Source: Eoetvoesiella caeni (GTDB lineage: Bacteria > Pseudomonadota > Gammaproteobacteria > Burkholderiales > Burkholderiaceae_B). Taken from it: DNA of 64,000 nt. This document shows positions 52,143-59,154 of the stretch, piece by piece. Positions within the stretch are counted from its first letter, which is position 1. The number at the start of each line of letters is the position of its first letter. Under the pieces are notes generated by a model that saw nothing but the letters and a program-made list of their open reading frames with translations, did not search any database and was not told where the DNA came from. Both the position numbers and the translations under genes were made by a program. The stretch is taken from positions 1-64,000 of the forward strand of contig NZ_QNRQ01000010.1 in NCBI RefSeq assembly GCF_003315175.1, written 5' to 3'.

Positions 52143-52478
52143 CTACGCGGGGTTTGCCGGTGCACTGGGGTTCAGTCGGAAGTATTCAACCGGCTGGCGA
52201 ATGCAAAACACCTGCAGGCCCGCAGCCTCGACCGCATGCATCAGCTCATCGCTCTTGCCATCTTCCAACATGAACGTCAGTTCTTCCGGTTCATCGGCAA
52301 GCTCAAAAAAATGCGCCGAATGCGAGCGATCATTCTCTCCCACACTCTCAGTATCGGTACGCCGGGTGTGGCGATTGATCCCCAATGTCTTGGCAATTCG
52401 CAGAACTGCGTCCAGCACAAGTTCCCCGTGATGGCGGCGTGAGCGCGGCGCCATAAACGTAATTTCATAGCCTTTCAT
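52143..52478 (-). CDS. Second DUF190 (PII-like) protein
   Basis: A 111-aa DUF190 protein starting MKGYEITFMAPRSRRHHGELVLDAVLRIAKTLG with a CTGGAGAGAAACG site. It shares SAHFFELADEP-E and the C-terminal QVFC-RQPVEYF pattern with the copy beside crcB (44226). No CrcB gene is next to it, so it may serve FluC in trans or one of the carriers in its own operon. First gene after riboswitch 5; a 155-nt gap separates it from DUF211. Confidence 0.85.
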   Translation of the reverse strand: MKGYEITFMAPRSRRHHGELVLDAVLRIAKTLGINRHTRRTDTESVGENDRSHSAHFFELADEPEELTFMLEDGKSDELMHAVEAAGLQVFCIRQPVEYFRLNPSAPANPA

Positions 52479-52707
52479 CGTTTCTCTCCAGAGGGCTGAC
52501 GCAATACCAGCGGCGGCCTGGTAACAGCAAGGTGCGACCAGGCAATATGGCAATGGCAGTAGATAAAAGAGAGACGGGACCGCTTAATGTTGCGGTTTCG
52601 CTTCGAAACGGCGAAAACCGGGAACCAAGCGCATCTGCTACCCAAGGGGTATTGACGGAAGGGTAGATCAAGATAGCTCACGAATCCTGTCTCCGAAAAC
52701 GGATCAT

Positions 52708-52762
52708 CCAGGAGTCATTGGCTTCAAATGCATGAAGCGGTCTATGGCGAACCCCACCGCCG
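52708..52762 (-). promoter_or_regulatory. Fluoride riboswitch 5 (DUF190-DUF211-VIT-MFS)
   Basis: Minus strand: GGCGGTGGGGTTCGCC (P1), ATAGACCGC, P3 (GCTTC/GAAGC), CCAATGACTCCTGG. Loop GGGGTT pairs with GACTCC, a compensatory version of the GGCAT/ATGCC pseudoknot. The CAA before TGACTCC deviates from the consensus CUGA. A competing hairpin (TCCTG/CAGGA with TCCG/CGGA) spans 52685-52713. Confidence 0.85.
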
Positions 52763-52775
52763 AGCTTTCTAAAGA

Positions 52776-52804
52776 ATTGTATCCAGCTACGCCCCACAAG
52801 GCAA
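52776..52804 (-). promoter_or_regulatory. Promoter of the riboswitch-5 operon
   Basis: Minus strand -35 TTGCCT (52804-52799), 17-nt spacer, -10 TACAAT (52781-52776), 14 nt upstream of P1. The rest of the 492-nt gap 52479-52970 holds no gene that I can support. Confidence 0.7.
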
Positions 52805-52970
52805 CACATACCTCCGGGGGAGGCCAGAGGAGAGCGTCGAACAGTAGTAGTCACGGTGGCGGGCTTCACGCACGCCATACCTCCGCATATGCGAGATCAG
52901 AATACCGAACAGGCGCCATAGGTAGCCGTATCAGCAAGGAGAAGCACGACCGGCCGCCAACGCCAGCAGA

Positions 52971-54068
52971 TCATGCCAGAGTCGTATTGACTTCTCGACG
53001 CGGCGCAGCCAGGTATTCCGGCGACTGCATTTCTGAAAGCCGCGAGACGGTGCGAGAAAACTCGGTCGAGAGTGGCCCACTGACGTACAACAACTCAGGG
53101 GCTACCTCTGCAGACAGGATCAACTTCACACACCGGTCATAGAGCACATCGATCAGCCATATGAAGCGCCGAGCCTCGGAGGTCAAATTATCCGGCATCT
53201 GAGGCACCCCCGACAGCAGCACGGTGCGGAACTGGCTGGCGATTTCCAGGTAGTCATCTTGTGAATGCAAGCCGCCACACAATTCTTGAAAATCGAACCA
53301 TACAACGCTACCTGCACGGCGCCGCGCAGGTAGATCGCGAGAATCAATACGCAGAATTGGATCTTCGTCCCTCTTCTCTGCCAAGCTGTCAAAGATCTTG
53401 ACCATTGCAGCATCCGCCTCGGGGCCAAGCGGCGTATGGTAGATCGTGGTGTCCTCCAGCACTTGGCGGCGGTAATCGACACCATTGTCGACGCAAATCA
53501 CTTCCAGCCGATCTTTCAATAAGTCGATCGCTGGCAAGAAGCGTTCCCGCTGCAACCCGTCTGGATACAAATCATCAGGCGCAAAATTGGACGTAGTGAC
53601 GAAACCGATATGATGGGAAAACAACGAATCGAGCAAACGATAAAGAATCATCGCATCGGCAATATCATTGACCACAAATTCATCGAAGCAGATAAGACCA
53701 TAGCGCTCAGCAATGCGCGCGCCCAGCACACTGAGTGGATCCTGGCTTCCGGACAGCTTATGCAAATCGTGTTGTACCTCACGCATGAATTCGTGAAAAT
53801 GAAGGCGCGTTTTCGACTCAAATGGAACCGCATTGAAAAAGCAATCCATCAGGAAACTCTTTCCCCTCCCTACGCCACCGTACATATATACGCCTCTCGG
53901 GGCATCAGCATGGTTGAGCAGTCTGTTCAGAATATTGGAGTGTTGCCGTTCATACGCCACCCATTCACGCGCACAACGCTCAAGCGATTCAACTGCTCGC
54001 AGCTGAGCCGGGTCGCTTGTAAAGCCTCGCGTTTCCAGGGCGCTCTCATAAACCTGCAAAACAGACAT
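52971..54068 (-). CDS. ZapE/AFG1-like ATPase
   Basis: A 365-aa P-loop ATPase of the ZapE/AFG1 family: RGVYMYGGVGRGKSFLMDCFF near residues 57-77 (Walker A GGVGRGKS), HFHEFMREVQHDLHKL near 92, LICFDEFVVNDIADAMIL (Walker B) near 128-145 and the family's RRFIWLIDVLYDRCVKL near the C-terminus. Chromosomal ZapE acts at the divisome under stress. This copy probably belongs to the riboswitch-6 operon (146 nt after DUF3579). The ATG at 54068 is used rather than an upstream TTG. Confidence 0.85.
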   Translation of the reverse strand: MSVLQVYESALETRGFTSDPAQLRAVESLERCAREWVAYERQHSNILNRLLNHADAPRGVYMYGGVGRGKSFLMDCFFNAVPFESKTRLHFHEFMREVQHDLHKLSGSQDPLSVLGARIAERYGLICFDEFVVNDIADAMILYRLLDSLFSHHIGFVTTSNFAPDDLYPDGLQRERFLPAIDLLKDRLEVICVDNGVDYRRQVLEDTTIYHTPLGPEADAAMVKIFDSLAEKRDEDPILRIDSRDLPARRRAGSVVWFDFQELCGGLHSQDDYLEIASQFRTVLLSGVPQMPDNLTSEARRFIWLIDVLYDRCVKLILSAEVAPELLYVSGPLSTEFSRTVSRLSEMQSPEYLAAPRREVNTTLA

Positions 54069-54214
54069 AATTTTTCCCAATGTATTTATCTATCTTTACC
54101 AACCTGCGATCGGCACTGGTGGAAACACTTTCATGTGCCATTACCCACCGATGGGTTGAGCACACCTACGGTTCAGAAGCCATAAATCGACCCCGCAACC
54201 TTCGGACTCAGCGA

Positions 54215-54511
54215 TCATCTCATTTGAGCATCATCCGTTATTTGGAGGCCATTGCTCCTTGCAAAATCAAAAGCAAACTTCCAGGCCAGCGGCTCCAACT
54301 GCCGCAACCGGTAGTCAATGAACACGCATGGAATGTCGTCCAGCATGCCTGGGATCGCATACGGCGAGTAGGAAAATGGATTCTCCGCCGCATGCGACGG
54401 ACGAAATCTAGACAGCACGCCCGCCAGTCGCTGCGCCCAGTCACTAGGTCGAAACCTTCGGCCATCCAAAGTCTCACCATGAATGATCATATAGCAGGCA
54501 GAATGATCCAT
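54215..54511 (-). CDS. DUF3579 family protein
   Basis: A 98-aa protein: SACYMIIHGETLDGRRFRPSDWAQRLAGVLSRFRP...YSPYAIPGMLDDIPCVFIDYRLRQLEPLAWKFAFDFARSNGLQI. This fits DUF3579, a small protein widespread in Betaproteobacteria, which supports a betaproteobacterial origin for the cargo. Often found with metabolic or ZapE-like genes; function unknown. Third gene of the leftward operon. Confidence 0.8.
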   Translation of the reverse strand: MDHSACYMIIHGETLDGRRFRPSDWAQRLAGVLSRFRPSHAAENPFSYSPYAIPGMLDDIPCVFIDYRLRQLEPLAWKFAFDFARSNGLQITDDAQMR

Positions 54512-54587
54512 TTAGATATTCCGAATCGGAGACACAACGATCTTTGGAACACATCCGAGCGTACCTGCCGTTGTTACTGCATGCGAG

Positions 54588-55061
54588 CTAATGACCGACT
54601 GACCACGGTGACCTGTGTCTTTTATGTGGAGAAAGGCGCTGGCTACCCGCCAATCCCCCATAGCGGTGATTTTTGGGCAGACACAAAACGTTATCAGGAG
54701 TGAACTGCGCCTCACCCAGCACAAATGCTGAGATGAACATATCCCCTCGTAATATGGCGGCCGCAAGCCTATGGTTTCCATCAGTCATGGGCCAGGCGCG
54801 TGAGCACGCTCTCAGATCGATCGTGATGGGCTCGTCCCAACCTGTAATGGCCAACGTAGCCACACGCGCGACGTGCATCGTGCGCGTATCAAAAATCTTG
54901 CCAAGAAACCGTTCCCCCGTCTTTATCTGACGTAACATCTCTTGTCGCACTTCCGATGGCTTAATGGGGGTGTAAAACCCAAAATGATTTCCGGAATATA
55001 GATCGAGGCGAAGTTTGACCAGTTTCTCAACTGGAATTCTGACGACAAGTTTTGGTGTCAT
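54588..55061 (-). CDS. ParB-like (DGNHR) protein of unknown function
   Basis: A 157-aa protein starting MTPKLVVRIPVEKLVKLRLDLYSGNHFGFYTPIKPSE. The segment WPMTDGNHRLAAAILRGDMF near residues 94-113 is the (D/E)GNHR box of ParB/sulfiredoxin-like folds, which can bind or hydrolyse nucleotides. The C-terminus is basic and poorly ordered. It overlaps the 111-aa gene by 4 nt. I do not recognise the family; candidate for a novel fluoride-induced nucleotide-binding protein (inference). Confidence 0.65.
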   Translation of the reverse strand: MTPKLVVRIPVEKLVKLRLDLYSGNHFGFYTPIKPSEVRQEMLRQIKTGERFLGKIFDTRTMHVARVATLAITGWDEPITIDLRACSRAWPMTDGNHRLAAAILRGDMFISAFVLGEAQFTPDNVLCLPKNHRYGGLAGSQRLSPHKRHRSPWSVGH

Positions 55062-55393
55062 GGCGCAGCCCCTTCCAAAGCCGGTATCCGTAAGACCTCC
55101 GTGGGCCACGTTCGGATGGAAGCAAACAAGGCTCCACCCGTACGGACAGCCCAATTCGGCAGTTGCACGCCTTTGCACAGATACAGTGGGCAGAGTGCCA
55201 CGACACGCGATGGAACCCGAAAAATAAACTTTCGAGCCCCACCAGGTGCGTAAGCCGAATTCGATGTCGGGAAAGTGTGACGCCTGGATGTGATCAGGGC
55301 ATCCGAGAGGCGGAGAACATCGTCTGCAGACGAGCCGTCGTGTACCTGGCGGTACAGATATCCTGCAATGCGCGTCGTTATTGTTAACATCAT
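55058..55393 (-). CDS. Riboswitch-controlled protein of unknown function (111 aa)
   Basis: First gene behind riboswitch 6. Starts MMLTITTRIAGYLYRQVHDGSSADDVLRLSDALITSRRHTFPTSN; the C-terminal half (FIFRVPSRVVALCPLYLCKGV) is beta-rich. A GGTGGC ribosome site sits directly before ATG. It overlaps the DGNHR gene by 4 nt, so the two are co-translated. No known motif. Confidence 0.6.
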   Translation of the reverse strand: MMLTITTRIAGYLYRQVHDGSSADDVLRLSDALITSRRHTFPTSNSAYAPGGARKFIFRVPSRVVALCPLYLCKGVQLPNWAVRTGGALFASIRTWPTEVLRIPALEGAAP

Positions 55394-55431
55394 GCCACCA
55401 ATTTCGATTCCGTAATACGGACGATGAAATC

Positions 55432-55484
55432 AGTAGGCATCATCAGCCATTGTCAGGCAATTTGAAGGAGGAATGCCATCTCCT
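55432..55484 (-). promoter_or_regulatory. Fluoride riboswitch 6 (unknown-DGNHR-DUF3579-ZapE operon)
   Basis: Minus strand: GGAGATGGCATTCCTCC (P1), TTCAAATTGCC, P3 (GCC/GGC), GGCTGATGATGCCTAC; GGCAT/ATGCC pseudoknot. Downstream, the ribosome site and start codon of the first gene read GGTGGCATG, whose GGCAT could pair with the same ATGCC strand, suggesting translational control. Confidence 0.9.
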
Positions 55485-55612
55485 TATCGATGTCATGTTA
55501 AGACATGACGCCCGCCTTGGCAATGCCTTACCACACCGTTGACACCAGATACAACCCTCGACCCGGCATGTACCACGCCTCCGGGCAGCTCCCCGCAATC
55601 GGCCGATGCCGG

Positions 55613-56218
55613 TCAAGGATGCTGGTGGTCTTGGGGTACCGCATTGAGCACGGCCAATACCCATCGATGCCCATTCCAATCGAGGCGATTCCAGCATCCA
55701 TTGTCTTGATGTATCCGACCCGCCTTTCCTTTGAGCTCGTTGACCAGGCCCGTCAACAGCACTCGATTCGTTGCATCGTGGCCGACCATGGCGAAAGCCG
55801 GACCAGTCGAGGTCTCCAGCATGGACCAGAACGCACGCATCACACGCCCGCACAGCGTATCCCAGGGCTCTACGCCCGGCGCGGCATCCACGGATCCGAA
55901 CTGCTGCAATACGGCTGCCCGCGACGCGCCCGTCCACCGGCCATAATCCCTGTCATTCAGGTCGTCGTCCATCTCGACGGGCACACCCGCCGCACACGCT
56001 ATGGGTCGCGCCGTGTCCAGTGCTCGGCGCAGCGGGCTGGACACTACACGAGACAACATCACACCGGCGAATATCCTGCCAAGTGCTTCGGCTTGCTCGT
56101 AACCAAGGTCGGTGAGTTCCGGATCGGCGTGACCTCGCAGACGATCATCGCGGTTGTAAGCCGTCTGGCCGTGCCGAATAAGATACAGTTTTGTAACGCG
56201 CTGGTGGCTGACGCTCAT
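55613..56218 (-). CDS. Histidine phosphatase (phosphoglycerate-mutase-like)
   Basis: A 201-aa protein starting MSVSHQRVTKLYLIRHGQTAYNRDDRLRGHADPELTDLG: the RHG phosphohistidine motif, then SPLRRALDTARPI, NDRDYGRWTG near 98 and the second histidine in AMVGHDATNRVLL near 155. The pattern is nearer to cobC/SixA/acid phosphatases than to GpmA. Substrate unknown; phosphoglycerate or a sugar phosphate is possible. Its ribosome site GGGAGTCA is complementary to the TGACTCC strand of riboswitch 7. Confidence 0.85.
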   Translation of the reverse strand: MSVSHQRVTKLYLIRHGQTAYNRDDRLRGHADPELTDLGYEQAEALGRIFAGVMLSRVVSSPLRRALDTARPIACAAGVPVEMDDDLNDRDYGRWTGASRAAVLQQFGSVDAAPGVEPWDTLCGRVMRAFWSMLETSTGPAFAMVGHDATNRVLLTGLVNELKGKAGRIHQDNGCWNRLDWNGHRWVLAVLNAVPQDHQHP

Positions 56219-56312
56219 GGTCTGACTCCCTGCCCAGTCACCCCGCACACGCTGCACAAATGGCGGCAGTGGGGGGCATTGCCCTAGACTTTCGTTCTCA
56301 GGAACGATCTCT

Positions 56313-56362
56313 CAGGAGTCATCGGCCTCAGTACGAGGCGGTTCCAGGTGAACCCCACCACC
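56313..56362 (-). promoter_or_regulatory. Fluoride riboswitch 7 (histidine phosphatase)
   Basis: Minus strand: GGTGGTGGGGTTCACC (P1), TGGAACCGCC, P3 (GCCTC/GAGGC), CGATGACTCCTG. GGGGTT pairs with GACTCC. The strand TGACTCC (56315-56321) can otherwise pair with the downstream ribosome site GGGAGTCA (56223-56230): an on-switch by Shine-Dalgarno release. Confidence 0.9.
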
Positions 56363-56455
56363 CACCGCGCCATTACATCATGTTTCGTCCCGGCGTGCAC
56401 ATCCAGGCCACGGGTATCGCGTAAACTCGACACGCCATCGGAAAGGACAATCTCC

Positions 56456-57076
56456 ATGCACAAAGAAATAGAACGGAAATTCCTGGTCCTGCGTACAGAT
56501 TTCCTCGGATCTCCCGAAATACCGCGCAAGCATTTCGAGCAGGCCTATCTTCTGCCAGAGGCCCTTCATTATGAATTCAATCGCGAGGATGCTGAATACA
56601 AGCTGGACATTTTCTTGAATGGGGAATTTGCCCGCTTGATGCTGTCATTGCGTGTATCGGCCGAAGACCGGATGGCGCTCGATCAGATTCTGTTCTCAGA
56701 TGATGGCACGCCAAAAGTAAAACCACGCATCCGCATCCTTGACGGCGAAGAGGCAGTGCTCACCCTCAAGGGTAAAGCCTGCGGATTGTCCAGAGACGAG
56801 TTCGAGGTTCCCCTACCGCTGGAAATGGCAAAGTTGGCCATCAGGCAGGCAAAATCCAGCTTGCAAAAAACCAGATACTTCGTGCCCATTGGTACCCGGA
56901 CCTTCGAAGTCGACGTCTACGAGGGCCCGCTGCAAGGCCTTGCAACCGCGGAGGTCGAATTCTCGGAAAGCGAAAATCCCATGGATCTGACACTGCCCGA
57001 CTGGGTGGGGCGCGACGTGAGCGAGGAGATAGAATATTCCAATGCATGGCTGGCCGAATTCGGGTCTTGTCATTGA
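56456..57076 (+). CDS. CYTH-domain (triphosphate tunnel) protein
   Basis: A 206-aa protein with the CYTH signature EIERKFLVL at residue 4, then KPRIRILDGEEAVLTLKGKACGLSRDEFEVPL near 82-115 and KTRYFVPIGTRTFEVDVYEGPLQGLATAEVEF near 140-172. CYTH proteins bind and hydrolyse inorganic triphosphate or make cAMP in a beta-barrel tunnel lined by Lys, Arg and Glu. Start MHKEIERKF follows AAAGGA. It is divergent from the phosphatase and just upstream of gltA; no riboswitch is visible in front. Confidence 0.85.
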   Translation: MHKEIERKFLVLRTDFLGSPEIPRKHFEQAYLLPEALHYEFNREDAEYKLDIFLNGEFARLMLSLRVSAEDRMALDQILFSDDGTPKVKPRIRILDGEEAVLTLKGKACGLSRDEFEVPLPLEMAKLAIRQAKSSLQKTRYFVPIGTRTFEVDVYEGPLQGLATAEVEFSESENPMDLTLPDWVGRDVSEEIEYSNAWLAEFGSCH

Positions 57077-57095
57077 CATAGGCTTCGTGTATTCT
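57067..57095 (+). promoter_or_regulatory. Promoter of gltA
   Basis: -35 TTGTCA (57067-57072), 17-nt spacer, -10 TATTCT (57090-57095). The -35 box overlaps the end of the CYTH gene. Predicted start near 57102, a few nt before riboswitch 8. Confidence 0.65.
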
Positions 57096-57108
57096 GCTGC
57101 TGCAGCAC

Positions 57109-57160
57109 CCGGAGATGACATCCTCCTGAACCGCCACAGTCTGGCTGATGATGTCTGGCA
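57109..57160 (+). promoter_or_regulatory. Fluoride riboswitch 8 (citrate synthase)
   Basis: GGAGATGACATCCTCC (P1), TGAACCGCC, P3 (GCC/GGC), GGCTGATGATGTCTGG. The loop GACAT pairs with ATGTC, a compensated change from GGCAT/ATGCC, which is strong support. No clear terminator follows; ATGTC could weakly pair with the GACAT that overlaps the gltA start codon. Confidence 0.92.
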
Positions 57161-57285
57161 CTACCTGGATCGGCCCCTTGACACCAGCGGGAGCGACTTC
57201 AGGAAAGGTGGCCACCGGGGCTTCGTTTTGCTTCATCGCGCGGTTCTCCGGCGGTCCTCCATAGCTGGAACATCTGAGGATCGAC

Positions 57286-58593
57286 ATGGATTTCAAGCAG
57301 CCTGCTACGGCAACCCTCAACTTTCCCGATTCGTCTCAAGCCATCGTGCTGCCTGTCTACAAAGGTACTCGGGGCCCGGACGTCATCGACATCCGAAAAC
57401 TCTACAGCCAAACCGGCATGTTCACCTACGACCCGGGGTTCATGTCAACCGCCTCCTGCAAATCGGACATCACATTCATAGACGGCGATAGGGGTGAGCT
57501 GGCATACCGCGGCTACTCCATCGAAGACCTCGCGCAAAACGCGGATTTCCTGGAAACCTGCTACCTGCTGCTCAACGGAGAACTCCCCAATACGCAGCAA
57601 AAGGCAGAGTTCGTCCGTACGGTCACGATGCACACGATGGTGCAAGAGCAAATGCATGCCTTCTTCAGGGGATTCCGGCGGGATGCTCACCCGATGGCAA
57701 TCCTCGTGGCAGCTGTCGGGGCACTGTCGGCCTTCTATCACGACTCGCTGGATATCAACAATCCCCGGCATCGCGAGATATCGGCCATCCGCATGATCGC
57801 CAAGCTGCCCACTTTGGTGGCAATGGCCTACAAATATAGCCTGGGGCAGCCGTTCGTCTACCCGCGCAACGACCTGTCGTATAGCGCGAACTTCATGCAC
57901 ATGATGTTCTCGACGCCCTGTGAACCCTACGTCGGAAATGAGGTCCTGGTGCGGGCGCTCGACCGTATCCTGATACTGCACGCGGATCACGAACAGAACG
58001 CCTCGACCTCGACGGTTCGTCTGGCGGGGTCGTCGGGCGCCAACCCATTTGCCTGCATCGCGGCGGGAATCGCCTGCCTGTGGGGCCCCGCGCACGGGGG
58101 AGCGAACGAGGCTGCGCTCAACATGCTGGAGCAAATCGGCTCTGCCGATCACATCGGGGAGTTCATCAAACGCGTGAAGGACAAGGATTCCGGCGTAAAG
58201 CTGATGGGGTTTGGTCACCGCGTGTACAAGAACTACGACCCGCGTGCCAAGCTGATGCGGCAGACGTGCCACGAAGTACTGAACGAACTGGGCCTGTATA
58301 ACGATCCACTGTTCAAGCTGGCGATGGCGCTGGAACGGATTGCGCTGGAGGACGAATATTTCGTGTCGCGCAAACTGTATCCGAACGTCGATTTCTATTC
58401 GGGCATCGTGCAGCGCGCACTGGGGATTCCAAAATCCATGTTCACATGCATCTTCGCAGCTGCAAGGACAATCGGCTGGATCGCGCAGTGGAACGAAATG
58501 ATCGCGGATCCGGAACAAAAAATAGGGCGCCCACGGCAGCTCTATACGGGCGAAGCACGCCACCAACTGATACCAATCGCAGAGCGTGCCTGA
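57286..58593 (+). CDS. gltA: Type II citrate synthase, riboswitch-controlled copy
   Basis: A 435-aa enzyme with intact catalytic residues: His270 ([12 protein letters not shown]), His311 ([15 protein letters not shown]) and Asp369 (PNVDFYSGI); [12 protein letters not shown] lies at 231-242. It condenses acetyl-CoA and oxaloacetate to citrate. The N-terminus and length match the hexameric gammaproteobacterial/betaproteobacterial type. TGAGGA ribosome site. Being under riboswitch 8 it should be made under fluoride. Fluorocitrate chemistry or aconitase stress are possible reasons for an extra copy (inference). Confidence 0.95.
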   Translation: MDFKQPATATLNFPDSSQAIVLPVYKGTRGPDVIDIRKLYSQTGMFTYDPGFMSTASCKSDITFIDGDRGELAYRGYSIEDLAQNADFLETCYLLLNGELPNTQQKAEFVRTVTMHTMVQEQMHAFFRGFRRDAHPMAILVAAVGALSAFYHDSLDINNPRHREISAIRMIAKLPTLVAMAYKYSLGQPFVYPRNDLSYSANFMHMMFSTPCEPYVGNEVLVRALDRILILHADHEQNASTSTVRLAGSSGANPFACIAAGIACLWGPAHGGANEAALNMLEQIGSADHIGEFIKRVKDKDSGVKLMGFGHRVYKNYDPRAKLMRQTCHEVLNELGLYNDPLFKLAMALERIALEDEYFVSRKLYPNVDFYSGIVQRALGIPKSMFTCIFAAARTIGWIAQWNEMIADPEQKIGRPRQLYTGEARHQLIPIAERA

Positions 58594-58645
58594 GCGGGAC
58601 CACATTCGGATTCTCTGCTTAACTTCTAAAGGCGAGGTCATTCAT

Positions 58646-58831
58646 ATGAGGCTATTCAAGATGCAGGACGTTCTCCACAGAATCTTGGCTGTCGCAAAAA
58701 TGGCGATGCACGGTCGAGAACGAAATCGCCAGATCATCATCACCCCTCGTTGGGATAGCAGATTCGAATACAAGGGTCTGCGAGGATCCCCAGCTGTCGC
58801 CAAGCGACGTAGCACACACCATCGGTACTAG
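58646..58831 (+). CDS. Doubtful small ORF after gltA (61 aa)
   Basis: MRLFKMQDVLHRILAVAKMA... follows a GGCGAGG site. Basic C-terminus, no known motif. The 561-nt gap 58594-59154 otherwise holds only the hyf promoter and riboswitch 9. Could be a small regulator or nothing. Confidence 0.25.
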   Translation: MRLFKMQDVLHRILAVAKMAMHGRERNRQIIITPRWDSRFEYKGLRGSPAVAKRRSTHHRY

Positions 58832-59019
58832 AACCAGCGGGTGCCACGGGCGGCCGAGTGCTGCCCCTTCTCAAGGCAGCCCAAACCGAGACACCGGCAG
58901 CCTGAAGACAGACTGATCCGATTGACCAGAAAGTCATCTCGCAAGAGATACATGCACCGCTGAAGTTGGCACTATGGTTTCGGGCTGATCTTCAACGGTG
59001 CATTTTCCGTCCCGGACTC

Positions 59020-59047
59020 TTGACACTGGCACCGCATGTAGTATGCT
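59020..59047 (+). promoter_or_regulatory. Promoter of the hyf-like operon
   Basis: -35 TTGACA (59020-59025), 16-nt spacer, -10 TATGCT (59042-59047), 9 nt before the riboswitch P1. Confidence 0.75.
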
Positions 59048-59056
59048 CATTCGTAA

Positions 59057-59115
59057 GGCGATGGGGTTCGCCACGGCGCTGGCCGGAACTGCCGCAAGGC
59101 TGATGACTCCTGACG
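59057..59115 (+). promoter_or_regulatory. Fluoride riboswitch 9 (hyf-like operon)
   Basis: GGCGATGGGGTTCGCC (P1), a small inserted hairpin, AACTGCC, P3 (GCC/GGC), GGCTGATGACTCCTG. GGGGTT pairs with GACTCC. The strand TCCTGACG (59108-59115) is perfectly complementary to CGTCAGGA (59141-59148), which contains the ribosome site of hyfC, so fluoride should free translation. Confidence 0.95.
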
Positions 59116-59154
59116 ATTCGAACAACAAGAAGTCAGAAACCGTCAGGAAGCCAT

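Noticed and set aside
56362-56456. Fluoride riboswitch driving the CYTH gene
   Set aside because: The aptamer in this gap reads on the opposite strand towards the phosphatase; no second aptamer is seen on the plus strand.
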